A stretch of DNA of 39,168 nucleotides from Alphaproteobacteria bacterium (GCA_020443075.1 JAGRIU010000068.1:1-39168), one strand, 5' to 3'. Positions 8,206-16,873 are shown, counted from the first letter of the stretch. Numbers and translations: made by a program. The notes: a model not told the origin generated them from the sequence alone.

Positions 8206-9047
8206 AGCTTTTCTATTTCCTCTTGTAATGTCGGCAACTTTATTCCCAAAGCTTTTTCAATGCGGCTTACATCCATGCGGAGATCTTTGGTTCTGTGCGC
8301 CCGCCCTGTTACCGCGCTGCTCTGGCCTATTTGCGCTGTTGATGCATCAAGGTTTAAGTGCTGCGCGAGCTTCAAGGCAAAATCGGCTTTACTTAAGCCC
8401 GCACGCGATCCCAGATTATAGACCCCACATAGCCTATGGTCTACACATTTGCGCGCAATCTGCGCCAGTGTGCCCATATGCAGCGGAGAAAAAAACACAT
8501 CATCGAACATCGTGACCGGTGTTTGTTTTTCGAAACTTTTGATAAAAAAATCGCTTAAGCTCATGCGATTTTCCGTGCGCGCAGGGCCAAACAGATTCAC
8601 GCGCAAGACTAGAGAATCACGATGGGATAGAGCCTCTTTTTCCCCGTCCAGTTTTGTCGCTCCGTAAACATTTACCGGTGCTTCATGGTCTTCCTGATGG
8701 GGGCCGGGCGTATCGGGATAAACCTGATCGGTTGAAATATAAACCAGATGCGTCGCCGGATTAAGCGTTTGGACTACATTGCGGACCGTCAGGGCATTGA
8801 GACTGTGGGCATGGTCCGGGTTTTCTTCGCATTCATCGACATTTGTCAGAGCAATCAGATGAAACACGACATCAGGTTTCACCTGTTCTATGAGGGAGCA
8901 CACCGCGGCGGCGTCCGTAAAATCGCAGGCATGATCCGTGGAGTGACGCGAGGCTATGATGATTTTCCAGTCTCCTTCAAACGCTTCACGGATATACGGG
9001 CCGAGAAGGCCTGTTCCTCCGCAAATAAGAAGTGTCTTTTTATCCAA
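8202..9047 (-). CDS. RmlD-like NAD(P)-dependent sugar reductase (SDR)
   Basis: This 281-residue short-chain dehydrogenase resembles RmlD, which reduces the 4-keto group of dTDP-4-dehydrorhamnose. It shows GGTGLLGPYI (10-19), VFHLIALTNVDECEENP (61-77), YISTDQVYPD (103-112) and the active-site YGATK with Tyr128 and Lys132, followed by a VLRVNLFGP strand as in RmlD. The start is a TTG two codons after the in-frame TAG of the HisH-like gene; no other start precedes the Rossmann motif, so the TTG is required. No other rhamnose genes are present, so it probably reduces a keto-sugar or keto-acid of the neighbouring pathway. Confidence 0.85.
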   Translation of the reverse strand: MDKKTLLICGGTGLLGPYIREAFEGDWKIIIASRHSTDHACDFTDAAAVCSLIEQVKPDVVFHLIALTNVDECEENPDHAHSLNALTVRNVVQTLNPATHLVYISTDQVYPDTPGPHQEDHEAPVNVYGATKLDGEKEALSHRDSLVLRVNLFGPARTENRMSLSDFFIKSFEKQTPVTMFDDVFFSPLHMGTLAQIARKCVDHRLCGVYNLGSRAGLSKADFALKLAQHLNLDASTAQIGQSSAVTGRAHRTKDLRMDVSRIEKALGIKLPTLQEEIEKL

Positions 9048-9050
9048 GGC

Positions 9051-9674
9051 CTAAGATGCTTTCCTGATAATGTTTTTATAGAGTGCTAATCCGCTTTCCC
9101 CACTGCGCTCGGGATGGAACTGGAACCCGATAATATTGTCGCGTTCGATGGCGGCCGCGAATGTCACATTGTGATATGTACAGCGCGCGATCGTGTGCGC
9201 CGGATCATCCGTTTGCGCATAGAGAGAATGGATGAAATAAAAATCATCGCCTACGGTATTTTCCATGCTGCTGCCTTGGCGCGCCTCTACTATGCTGTTC
9301 CAGCCTGTGTGAGGGATTTTAGCGCCTGCTTCCAGCACGCCTTTGAAATAGCGGACCTGGCCGGGAATGAGGTTCAGCCCTTTGGTCTGGCCAAACTCCT
9401 CGCTTTGCGTGGTCATGATCTGCATACCCAGACAAACGCCGACCAGTAATTTACCTTTAGCTACATTCTTCAAGATCGCTTCATCCAGCCCGCGTTCCTG
9501 CAAAAACATCATGGCATTTTTAAAAGCGCCGACACCGGGTAAAAACAAGAGATCGGCATGATCGAGGTTTTTGGGGTCCTGCGTTATAATCGGCTCCATT
9601 TCCGCTGTTTTACAGGCTTGGGCTACGCTGAAGAGATTACCGCCGCCGAAATTGATAATAGCTGCTTTTTTCAT
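9051..9674 (-). CDS. HisH-like glutamine amidotransferase of the sugar amidination system (HisH2/WbuY type)
   Basis: This class I glutamine amidotransferase of 207 residues releases ammonia from glutamine. The catalytic triad is visible: Cys81 in GVCLGMQ, His187 and Glu189 in FQFHPERSG. It has the HisH hallmarks INFGGGNLFSV and LPGVGAFKNAM. In Pseudomonas O-antigen loci a HisH/HisF pair works with WbpG to place an amidino group on an acetamido sugar, and the same trio occurs here in the order WbpG/PseA-like, HisF-like, HisH-like with 1 to 22-base gaps. No histidine biosynthesis gene is near, so a role in histidine synthesis is unlikely. Confidence 0.88.
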   Translation of the reverse strand: MKKAAIINFGGGNLFSVAQACKTAEMEPIITQDPKNLDHADLLFLPGVGAFKNAMMFLQERGLDEAILKNVAKGKLLVGVCLGMQIMTTQSEEFGQTKGLNLIPGQVRYFKGVLEAGAKIPHTGWNSIVEARQGSSMENTVGDDFYFIHSLYAQTDDPAHTIARCTYHNVTFAAAIERDNIIGFQFHPERSGESGLALYKNIIRKAS

Positions 9675-9675
9675 T

Positions 9676-10518
9676 TTATATCCTGCAACTTATCCTGTTT
9701 TTATCCAGCGCCGCTTTGATTTCTGGGATGGTATGCGGTTCAAAGGCTTTGGATGTGGTTTTGTCACCGACGATTTTGAAGCTGCTGATATCAATGTCCT
9801 GACTTGATCCCATTTTTTCAACGGCTTCGTAATGCAGCATCGAGGCCAGAGCTACCCCGTCTATCTCCAGCTTGGCTACGTCTATAATGTGTTCTATCGT
9901 TCCGGCTCCGCCACTCACAACCAGCGGCATATCGACCAGTTCGCCGGCCTTTTCGATCAGTTCCAGATCAAAACCGCGGCCCGTTCCTTCCTGATCGACG
10001 GAGGTCAGCACAATTTCTCCGGCGCCCATATCGTTCACTCTCTTGACCCATTCAATAGTGTCGATCTTTGTGTTATCACGGCCGTTATTGATATAGCAGG
10101 TATAATTACCGTCTTTTTTCGACTTTTTGGCCACGATAGAAATCGCGATTGTCGAGGCACCAAATTCCTCGACCGCCTGTTTAATAAAATCGGGGTCTTT
10201 AATGGCCTGCGTATTGATGGCGACTTTGTCTGCTCCGGCGTGCAAAATACTCTCAATATCTTTCAAACTGCGCAGGCCGCCGCCGACAGTAAGCGGAACA
10301 AAGATATTCTCGGCTGTTTTTTGCACGATTTCATGCAGGCTGTTGCGGGCGTAGAGGCTGGCTACGGCATCCATGTAGAGCAGTTCGTCCACATTGTTTT
10401 GATAATAATATGAGGCGAATTCATGAACATGGCCCAGATAGCGCAAGCCTTCGAGGTGAATGCCTTTGCAGAGATTTTGGCCTTTTATATCAAGCCGGGC
10501 GATCAGGCGTTTTTTCAT
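9676..10518 (-). CDS. HisF-like ammonia-channel partner of sugar amidination (HisF2/WbuZ type)
   Basis: This (beta/alpha)8 barrel of 280 residues is homologous to the cyclase subunit of imidazole glycerol phosphate synthase. It has RLDIKGQNLCKG near the N-terminus (Asp10 matches catalytic Asp11 of HisF), phosphate loops PLTVGGGLRS (75-84) and VVSGGAGT, and LTSVDQEGTGRGFD. The second catalytic aspartate (Asp130 in HisF, in AIDAKR) reads as valine here, in ISIVAKK with Val129. That fits a barrel kept to guide ammonia from the HisH-like partner to the PseA-like enzyme rather than to make imidazole glycerol phosphate. It also carries an unusual C-terminal extension after SMLHYEAVEK. Confidence 0.87.
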   Translation of the reverse strand: MKKRLIARLDIKGQNLCKGIHLEGLRYLGHVHEFASYYYQNNVDELLYMDAVASLYARNSLHEIVQKTAENIFVPLTVGGGLRSLKDIESILHAGADKVAINTQAIKDPDFIKQAVEEFGASTIAISIVAKKSKKDGNYTCYINNGRDNTKIDTIEWVKRVNDMGAGEIVLTSVDQEGTGRGFDLELIEKAGELVDMPLVVSGGAGTIEHIIDVAKLEIDGVALASMLHYEAVEKMGSSQDIDISSFKIVGDKTTSKAFEPHTIPEIKAALDKNRISCRI

Positions 10519-10540
10519 GATTTCGACTGTTTATCAGGGC

Positions 10541-11776
10541 TTACTTGCAGGGATGCCGCAGCTTCCACCCCTCATTGGTTTTCATCCAAAGATGTGGTGA
10601 GCGCGCGTTATCAATCACCTTCCAATATTCTTCCTCGGTAATACCGATATAGTCGAGGAAAAACTGGAAATGGTTTTTCGGGAATTCCTCATCATAAAGG
10701 TTTACCAGATTCACACCTTCCTCGCGGGTGATATACCCATCACGGATATCGCGAATAGCATCATTCATTGCGCGGCCCTGACCGAATTTAGCAAGCATAG
10801 TGTAGTAGTGCTGGCCATCAATCTTGTCGTCCAGACTGGCGTATTTCGTGTACGTGCCTTCACTGCGGCCTTCCGGATTGGATTCAAAATCCGAGCATTC
10901 CTTGACGTAGTAGTAATTTTGCTGAGGGGACCAATGTACGAAATGGCTCATGAAGTGGAACTCGATACCGGCTTTTTCGATATCCTCGCGCAAGGGCGGA
11001 TAATAGGGATTCAGATCCTTGCGGGTGATGCCGTATTGTTGCAAATCATTGGCCTCTACGCCGCCAAAATACAGCTCCATATCCGCCTTTTCTGCAGAAA
11101 AATGAATGGGGTCCATCAAAGAGCTCTGGATTGTATCAAGCGAATTATGCGATTCGGCCTGATTTTCTCCGTACATGATGAACGGGATATTGTACATCAG
11201 CGCAAAGCGCGCGGCTAAAATCTTCTGCCCCAAGATAAAGGGCTGGAAAGGATTTACGAGGTTCAGGAATGCCAGGCGTGTCAGTTTTGCGTGAACCACA
11301 GGATCGGGCGTAAAGACGACGTTATCGACGCCTGTGCGCTGCCAAGCCTCCATATTCTGACGGCCGATTTCCGTATAGGCGTGCGGCGCCCATGTCACCG
11401 TTAAGGGATTCATACCGAATTCGTGCTCGAGCATATGAGAGACAAAAATACTGTCCTTGCCGCCGCTACCCGGCACGATCACATCGTAGCGACCATCATT
11501 ACGGCGGAATTTATCGCATAGCTCTTCGAGCTGGCGGCGGCGATCATCCCAGTCGATGGTTTTTTTGTACTCGTTGTATTTACAGGCATCGCAAATCCCG
11601 TCCTCGCCAAAGCTGGAGGCTTCGATGTCGTTTGCCGATTTTTTCGTGAATTCCGGGCGCGTGGCAGGCCTTTGGTTCGACATGACGCATTTTTTACAAT
11701 AAACCACTTTTTGAGGAAGGCCGTATTTGGCTTCCAATTGATCTTCATCAATGCCGGGTAAATATTCTGCGCTCAT
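10541..11776 (-). CDS. pseA: N-acetyl sugar amidotransferase, PseA/WbpG family
   Basis: This PP-loop ATP pyrophosphatase of 411 residues converts an acetamido group of a sugar or sugar acid to an acetamidino group with ammonia from glutamine. From the ATG at 11776 it has two cysteine pairs (Cys27/Cys30 in YCKKCVMSNQRP, Cys62/Cys65 in CDACKYNE) that likely bind zinc, and the PP-loop VPGSGGKDSIF (SGGKDS at 104-109). An upstream ATG at 11839 is possible but adds 21 non-family residues; AAGGA eight bases before 11776 supports the shorter form. As first gene of the operon and partner of HisF- and HisH-like genes it defines an amidination module, as in Pse5Ac7Am of Campylobacter or the Pseudomonas O5 antigen. 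Confidence 0.9.
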   Translation of the reverse strand: MSAEYLPGIDEDQLEAKYGLPQKVVYCKKCVMSNQRPATRPEFTKKSANDIEASSFGEDGICDACKYNEYKKTIDWDDRRRQLEELCDKFRRNDGRYDVIVPGSGGKDSIFVSHMLEHEFGMNPLTVTWAPHAYTEIGRQNMEAWQRTGVDNVVFTPDPVVHAKLTRLAFLNLVNPFQPFILGQKILAARFALMYNIPFIMYGENQAESHNSLDTIQSSLMDPIHFSAEKADMELYFGGVEANDLQQYGITRKDLNPYYPPLREDIEKAGIEFHFMSHFVHWSPQQNYYYVKECSDFESNPEGRSEGTYTKYASLDDKIDGQHYYTMLAKFGQGRAMNDAIRDIRDGYITREEGVNLVNLYDEEFPKNHFQFFLDYIGITEEEYWKVIDNARSPHLWMKTNEGWKLRHPCK

Positions 11777-11814
11777 TATTGAATCCTTGTACTGACCTAA
11801 GGGTCTTATATTGC

Positions 11815-11843
11815 TTGAAAAGCCTTGCTTTTTCTGCAATACT
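11815..11843 (+). promoter_or_regulatory. Candidate promoter of the PhyH-sulfotransferase unit
   Basis: TTGAAA (11815-11820), a 17-base spacer and AATACT (11838-11843) form a modest sigma70-type promoter; start would be near 11850, about 30 bases before the ATG at 11881. Its -10 shares three bases with the -10 of the opposed promoter. Prediction by eye. Confidence 0.33.
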
Positions 11844-11868
11844 TTACAGCGAAAATTATTATTATCAA
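11841..11868 (-). promoter_or_regulatory. Candidate promoter of the left minus-strand operon
   Basis: On the minus strand TTGATA (11868-11863), a 16-base spacer and TAAAGT (11846-11841) form a fair sigma70-type promoter that would start transcription near 11834, about 58 bases before the pseA-like ATG. It overlaps the opposed candidate promoter in this 104-base intergenic region. Prediction by eye. Confidence 0.35.
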
Positions 11869-11880
11869 GGGCCTATTAGC

Positions 11881-12888
11881 ATGAATAGTCTTAAAAGCAA
11901 AATTTCAAACACGCCTTTTTATAGCAAACTGAGCTTCATGAAGCACTTTCCGGCTTACTCCGGTATGGTTTTGCCGGATACACCGTTTTGGGCCAATTTT
12001 ACCGTGAATGTGTCACGCTTTTTGAATGGTAAGGAAGAAAAACAACGGGTTGCCCTGACGAAAAAGATTGCCAAAGACAGCAAACCCCAAGCCCGTATTC
12101 CAGAAGATGAGGGTTTTCTTATACTGGACTTCAGAGATAATCCCATGGTTATGGAAGCCGTTGAATGTGCCAGAAACTATGCGAACGGCGCTGATTGGGA
12201 TGCGCTTGAGAAAACAGCGAAAAAGCCTTTCCTGATTGACTACCCGATCGATTATCACAATGAAAAATTTGCACCAATTGCCAAACTCCTTCTCAGCCCA
12301 GAGCTTCTGGTTCCGGTTTCAGAATATTTTGGCGCGCTGCCTGTCGTGGGCGATGTGCATATCTGGTACTCGCCGAATAAGGAGCAATCAAATGACCGCA
12401 GCCGCTCTTATCACTCTGACGGTCTGGACCGACACCATGTGCAAGTCTTTTTACCGTTAGAAGAAATTGATGAAGATAACGGGCCGCTAACGTTCCTGAG
12501 CGCAAAACAGAGTGAAGAAATCTATAAAAAGCTTAATAAAGACGGGATTGCCTATCGCCGCAATCAAAAACTGGACGATGAGGATATCTATAAATATTGC
12601 AAGCCCGAGGACGCTATCAAAGGTCTAGCCAAGCCCGGGCAAGCGATTATGGCCGATACAACGCGCTGTTATCACTATGGTAGCCGTTTTGGAAAACGCC
12701 CGCGCGTACAGCTTCTGATCCAGTATTACGAGCCTTTCTCCAAGAAGATGCCGCTTTGGAATAGGGAAGCCCGTCTTGACGGATTCGACGAGGGCGTGAT
12801 CAAGGCACTGGATACTGATGTCGCACGCAATGTCTTAGGGATGACGCATCTAGAGTATTCCCGTATGCGTCTGGATGAGGCAGCTTAG
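11881..12888 (+). CDS. Phytanoyl-CoA dioxygenase (PhyH) family Fe(II)/2-oxoglutarate oxygenase
   Basis: PhyH-family enzymes hydroxylate small molecules with Fe(II), 2-oxoglutarate and O2. In this 335-residue product the iron ligands are His178 and Asp180 in SYHSDGLDRHH and His265 in DTTRCYHYGSRF, with an arginine at 273 or 275 (GKRPRVQ) for 2-oxoglutarate. The family text VFLPLEEIDEDNGPLTFL follows the HxD motif as usual. I start at 11881 because AAGGG lies about nine bases upstream; an earlier in-frame ATG at 11779 would overlap the divergent gene's start region and has no family sequence. It is three bases ahead of a sulfotransferase gene, so it may make the hydroxyl that is sulfated. The substrate is unknown. 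Confidence 0.82.
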   Translation: MNSLKSKISNTPFYSKLSFMKHFPAYSGMVLPDTPFWANFTVNVSRFLNGKEEKQRVALTKKIAKDSKPQARIPEDEGFLILDFRDNPMVMEAVECARNYANGADWDALEKTAKKPFLIDYPIDYHNEKFAPIAKLLLSPELLVPVSEYFGALPVVGDVHIWYSPNKEQSNDRSRSYHSDGLDRHHVQVFLPLEEIDEDNGPLTFLSAKQSEEIYKKLNKDGIAYRRNQKLDDEDIYKYCKPEDAIKGLAKPGQAIMADTTRCYHYGSRFGKRPRVQLLIQYYEPFSKKMPLWNREARLDGFDEGVIKALDTDVARNVLGMTHLEYSRMRLDEAA

Positions 12889-12891
12889 ATC

Positions 12892-13854
12892 GTGCTCATT
12901 CATATCGGCTGGTCCAGAACCGCAACGACATGGGTTCAAAAAGGGCTCTTTGCACATCCTGATCGTGGCTTTTCTATTGTAGGAAAAGCCCATGATCAGG
13001 ATCACAAGACGCGGAAGATGGTTACGCATTTTTCCGAGCATCATCCTCTTAAGCCGCTCGGCCCGATCAGGGATAAAATTCTCGACTGGCTGGGTCCGGA
13101 AATCGAGGCTGTGCAAAAGGCCGGAAAGACTCCTGTGATTACAAACGAGGTTCTTTCGGGCAGCGAATTTGCAAGTTCGTATAACGCCGCGAAAACAGCC
13201 GATGTTTTACAGGCGGCTTTTCCCGATGCCAAAATATTTATGGCTACGCGCGAGCAGATCTCCATGATCTTTTCGCACTGGATACGTTATGTTTTTGCAG
13301 GTGGCATCTTGGATATCGAGGATTATATCGGTTGGAAGTATCATCCGAACTGGCGCGAATTGTATCCGGTCTTTGATCTGGATTCTTTTTGTTATAACTA
13401 CACTGTTTCCTATTATGCGGAGCTTTTTGGTAAGGACAATGTCTTACTACAACCCGTGGAGCTCTTGAGAGCACACCCTCAAGAATATGTTCAAAACATT
13501 TATAATCTGTGCGGTCTGCCCGCACCTGAAATCCCGCAAAGCGAATTTGAAACAGAAGTCAACAGCAACCACGACACGCTGGCCGTACAATATATTCGTT
13601 ATATGAATATGGGACTGGGACATCCTCTTTTCGGAGATAGCCGGCTGTATAATAAAATCCGTGAAAATGGCCGCCGATTGTCAAAATGGTATGCCCAGCG
13701 GCGCGACCCGCAATGTTCTAAATCCATTAAGGACGATAAGATGCGCCGCATCGCGCAAAGCGTCGGTGATTATTATGCCGAGCCGAACGCAGATCTTCAG
13801 GATTTTGTTTCGTGCAATCTAGCCGACTTTGGCTACAACGTGGCCAAGAGGTAG
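12892..13854 (+). CDS. Sulfotransferase-family protein (PAPS-dependent)
   Basis: This 320-residue protein resembles carbohydrate sulfotransferases. The 5'-phosphosulfate loop is HIGWSRTATTWVQKGLF (4-20), and the 3'-phosphate-binding arginine and serine fit Arg120 and Ser128 in ATREQISMIFSHW. A C-terminal PVELLRAHPQEYVQNIYNLCGL segment matches the usual late helix of the family. The GTG start lies three bases after the PhyH stop and directly before the first beta strand. Sulfation of a glycan hydroxyl is inferred from the surroundings. The gene end overlaps the convergent SGNH gene by 36 bases. Confidence 0.75.
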   Translation: MLIHIGWSRTATTWVQKGLFAHPDRGFSIVGKAHDQDHKTRKMVTHFSEHHPLKPLGPIRDKILDWLGPEIEAVQKAGKTPVITNEVLSGSEFASSYNAAKTADVLQAAFPDAKIFMATREQISMIFSHWIRYVFAGGILDIEDYIGWKYHPNWRELYPVFDLDSFCYNYTVSYYAELFGKDNVLLQPVELLRAHPQEYVQNIYNLCGLPAPEIPQSEFETEVNSNHDTLAVQYIRYMNMGLGHPLFGDSRLYNKIRENGRRLSKWYAQRRDPQCSKSIKDDKMRRIAQSVGDYYAEPNADLQDFVSCNLADFGYNVAKR

Positions 13855-14850
13855 GAGTTTCTTTTCTTCGAGCGCCCTTACAATACAATCCGCGATGATC
13901 CGGTGTCCGATTTCGTTGGGATGGTTATTATCAGGGCAGTGAATATTTTCCACCAAGCTTTGGCCTTGCAGCGTTTTCTCATGTGCCAGAAGTGCGTCTT
14001 GCATCATTTGCGGGGATTGATAAAAAAGCGTTTCGTTGTTTACGTGCTCTTCGAGATATTTGGCATCATGCGCGATATTGGCCGTATCGCGCTCAAAGAG
14101 GTTTGTATATTGATGCATGTGAAAAAATAAAATTTTGGCGTTATGTTTTCGGGCCAACATATCCAAGCGATCCAGCACATAGCCCAGCGCATGTGCACGG
14201 GCCTGTGCGAACGCTTTATCTTTAAAAGAAATATGTTCGGAATCTTTGTAAAAGAGTCGGTGGAGTTTTTTGATTTTTAACTGAATGAGCATGTTCAGGG
14301 CTTTGGCTTTGGCGCTTTGCGGCCCTTCGCGACGAACCGTTTCGGTGAAATATTCAATCAGGCCTTCCGGTGCGCATCCGGGCTCTTCCAGAAAGATCTC
14401 TCCGCTCGGGCGGCGGCGAAAAATGGGGCGCATCATCACATTGCCCATTGCATTCGTTTTAAAACAGCGATCGACCAGCCAGTGACCAAAGCTGACCACG
14501 ACGATTTTTGGTTTTATGAAATCAATTTCACGCTCCAGCTTTCTACAGGCTTGAAGGAGGCTATAGCTTCCGACGCCTATGTTCGCCAGCGAGCATCCTG
14601 TTTCCTGTTCAATACGGCGGGCGAATGTATCTTCGTATTCTACCGCCTCGCCCATGGCCCACGAACATCCAATGAGCGCAATATCGCTTGGCCTGGCAAT
14701 CTGTTTCGGGGCAATGGCGCGCCAACCGCGGTCATTTGTATAGACATGTTCGCGCGTGACTTCGCGCTCTATGTAACACTGCGCGGAGGCTTTCAGGGTC
14801 GAACCCAGATAAGGGTGGGGAATATAAATATGATCACCGGTTACGCGCAT
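13819..14850 (-). CDS. SGNH/GDSL-type hydrolase or esterase-like protein
   Basis: This 343-residue protein has the blocks of the SGNH superfamily: Ser63 in LIGCSWAMGEAV, a glycine block NIGVGSYSLLQA (90-101), VVVSFGHW (117-124) where the usual asparagine is replaced by histidine, and the Asp307-x-x-His310 pair in PDNNHPNEIG. It could remove or transfer acyl groups on a glycan. No signal peptide is evident, so it may work in the cytoplasm, unlike many SGNH esterases. It follows an acyltransferase that carries its own SGNH domain, so the two may act on the same substituent. A purely hydrolytic role is not shown. Confidence 0.7.
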   Translation of the reverse strand: MRVTGDHIYIPHPYLGSTLKASAQCYIEREVTREHVYTNDRGWRAIAPKQIARPSDIALIGCSWAMGEAVEYEDTFARRIEQETGCSLANIGVGSYSLLQACRKLEREIDFIKPKIVVVSFGHWLVDRCFKTNAMGNVMMRPIFRRRPSGEIFLEEPGCAPEGLIEYFTETVRREGPQSAKAKALNMLIQLKIKKLHRLFYKDSEHISFKDKAFAQARAHALGYVLDRLDMLARKHNAKILFFHMHQYTNLFERDTANIAHDAKYLEEHVNNETLFYQSPQMMQDALLAHEKTLQGQSLVENIHCPDNNHPNEIGHRIIADCIVRALEEKKLLPLGHVVAKVG

Positions 14851-14889
14851 AGCTCTGGCCTGACTTTGGTTTTGGGTTTCTTGGACCTA

Positions 14890-16839
14890 CTATAAGTTTG
14901 ATAAGAACGATTTAACAGCCTGATCTTTTTTCAATGCGTTGCCCAAAATCTCCAATCCGTCTTCGCTAAGGTGATGGCTATCCAGAAAGAGTGGTTTTTC
15001 GTAGTCGGAACGTTTGATGTAGCATAGCCCTTCGGGGCAAAGCGTTTCTTTCTTGTCATAGAAATACCCCTGATATGATTGCGCTATTTTTTGTAAAGCC
15101 GCATCATTTGGCACGATATCTGCGTGATAATAAGCCTCGTTCAGTGGCAGTGTGAATTGTCGATCTTCTATGGCTTTGCCCGCATTGAGCATAACCATGT
15201 CCGGGTTTCTTAACAAAGTCGGGGTTGCGCCGACAATTAAGAAGGGTTTATGTGCCTTACCAAGGAAAGAAGCTGTGTGTTCCATCATATCTGTTGACTG
15301 GTTCGAAAAGCGGGCGCTGAGTATGACGCCGTTAATCGGTGCATTATCAAAAATATAGCTTAGTTGTTGCTCTAAATGCGGGAAGCATCCTTTTGATGTG
15401 GCCGGGGCGCAGCCGGAGTGTAGCAGCATTGAAAATCCGATATCAGGGAAGGCACTTTGGAACGCTTCGAACACGTTTTTGCCGTTGCTGTCGCCGACGA
15501 TCAGCACATGTTTTTGCGTTTGTTGCGCTTGTACATTGCTGAGGATGCACTGCGTGATTTTCGGATCCTCCGCAGATTTGAGTTGATAATTATCATAGGT
15601 GCAGGGCATGTCTTTGTGTCTGCCCTCCTCCCATTGCTCTTCATCATTTTGAGGAAAGGCGCCTTCGTATTTTGCGTGATATTCCTCGTTGGCTACTTGG
15701 AAATAATCAATTAGAACATTTTCTTTTTCGCCGTAGCGACCGGTTTTTCCATCTGTTTGCATGACGTAGGCGCTCAGCGCTACGCATAACAACACGATGA
15801 GTAAAAGCACGTATTTTCTAAGAGGCTTAAAGAATGAAGAGGGTTTGCGAAAAGGTTGCTCGACCCATTTGTATGATAAATGAGATAAAAGCAGCGTCAA
15901 AGCGCCCATCAATAAAATATCTGCCCCGCCGAGCGATCTAAACGCATATTGTTTGTAGAGCACATAGACAGGCCAATGCACGAGGTAAAGGGAATATGAA
16001 ATCGTGCCCAGATACTGGAGAGGGGCGAGCTTTAGAGGAGTTTGAGAAAAGCGGCGGTTGAAAAAAATCAGTGTAAAGGCCCCCAAGCAGACCAGCGCGG
16101 CATGGAGGGGCGAATACAACGTATTTTCAGAATAAAAAGCTGTGTTTGCGGCGATCGTGGCGAAACCCAGTATGGCCGATAAGAGAGGTAATTTCGAGCG
16201 CAGAGGGTGCGCCGCGGGGATCAGGGCGATCAATCCACCGAGCGCAAATTCCCAGCCACGCAGCGGCATCATGTAGAACACAAAATTAATGCGCGGCGAC
16301 AGTCCCATTGCAAGTCCCCAGCCGGCCAATATCCCCAGCAGCATTATGAAAGGCGCTATACGTTTCAACTTATGCAGCACGTACACAACAAGCGGCCATA
16401 GAATATAAAACTGCCATTCCACCGCCAACGACCAGGTGTGCAGGAAAGGCTTATAATCGCTATCGACATCAAAATATCCGACCTCTTTCCAGTAAAAGAC
16501 ATTGGAAATAAAGCCGAGTGAAGCCATGGCATGCTTGGCCGAGCGCAAGGCATCGGCGGGAAATAAAATATAAGCGCTCACAGCGAGTGTAACGAATGTC
16601 ATACTCGCTAGCGCAGGAAAAATGCGGTAGAAGCGGCTTTTAAAATATCCGAAAGTCGAAAAACAGTTTGCTTCCAGCTTGTGCAAAATACTCAGGGTGA
16701 TGACATAGCCGGAGATAACAAAGAAGATATCGACACCGAAAAATCCGCCGGATGTAAACGGCAGACCGAAGTGATAGGCGATCACCATCAAAACGGCGAT
16801 TGCCCGCAGACCGTTAACTGAGTAATCGAATTCTTTCAC
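14890..16839 (-). CDS. Acyltransferase family 3 membrane protein fused to SGNH domain (OafA-like)
   Basis: This 649-residue protein moves acyl groups, usually acetyl, across the inner membrane onto surface glycans. Residues 1-355 form the multi-span acyltransferase-3 domain, with NGLRAIAVLMVIAYHFG and catalytic His23, FFGVDIFFVISGYVI (33-47) and FLHTWSLAVEWQFY (132-145). Residues 365-649 form a periplasmic SGNH domain with Ser451 in LIVGDSNGKN and Asp620/His623 in DSHHLSEDG. Length and layout match the O-antigen acetylase OafA type. The start is GTG at 16839, with AGG seven bases upstream. The 34-base gap before it follows a 31-residue small gene. Confidence 0.9.
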   Translation of the reverse strand: MKEFDYSVNGLRAIAVLMVIAYHFGLPFTSGGFFGVDIFFVISGYVITLSILHKLEANCFSTFGYFKSRFYRIFPALASMTFVTLAVSAYILFPADALRSAKHAMASLGFISNVFYWKEVGYFDVDSDYKPFLHTWSLAVEWQFYILWPLVVYVLHKLKRIAPFIMLLGILAGWGLAMGLSPRINFVFYMMPLRGWEFALGGLIALIPAAHPLRSKLPLLSAILGFATIAANTAFYSENTLYSPLHAALVCLGAFTLIFFNRRFSQTPLKLAPLQYLGTISYSLYLVHWPVYVLYKQYAFRSLGGADILLMGALTLLLSHLSYKWVEQPFRKPSSFFKPLRKYVLLLIVLLCVALSAYVMQTDGKTGRYGEKENVLIDYFQVANEEYHAKYEGAFPQNDEEQWEEGRHKDMPCTYDNYQLKSAEDPKITQCILSNVQAQQTQKHVLIVGDSNGKNVFEAFQSAFPDIGFSMLLHSGCAPATSKGCFPHLEQQLSYIFDNAPINGVILSARFSNQSTDMMEHTASFLGKAHKPFLIVGATPTLLRNPDMVMLNAGKAIEDRQFTLPLNEAYYHADIVPNDAALQKIAQSYQGYFYDKKETLCPEGLCYIKRSDYEKPLFLDSHHLSEDGLEILGNALKKDQAVKSFLSNL

Positions 16840-16873
16840 TTAAAACCTGTACGGGCGGTTGGGCGCGCCTCCC

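Noticed and set aside
9051..10518. HisH and HisF as histidine biosynthesis genes
   Set aside because: No other his genes are near, the PseA/WbpG partner is adjacent, and the HisF-like protein lacks a catalytic aspartate.
11794..11805. Small inverted repeat GACC/GGTC in the divergent region
   Set aside because: A four-base stem is expected by chance and does not align with the promoter elements.
13829..13847. Possible terminator hairpin TTGGC/GCCAA at the end of the sulfotransferase gene
   Set aside because: The stem has five base pairs with a nine-base loop and no T-run follows directly.
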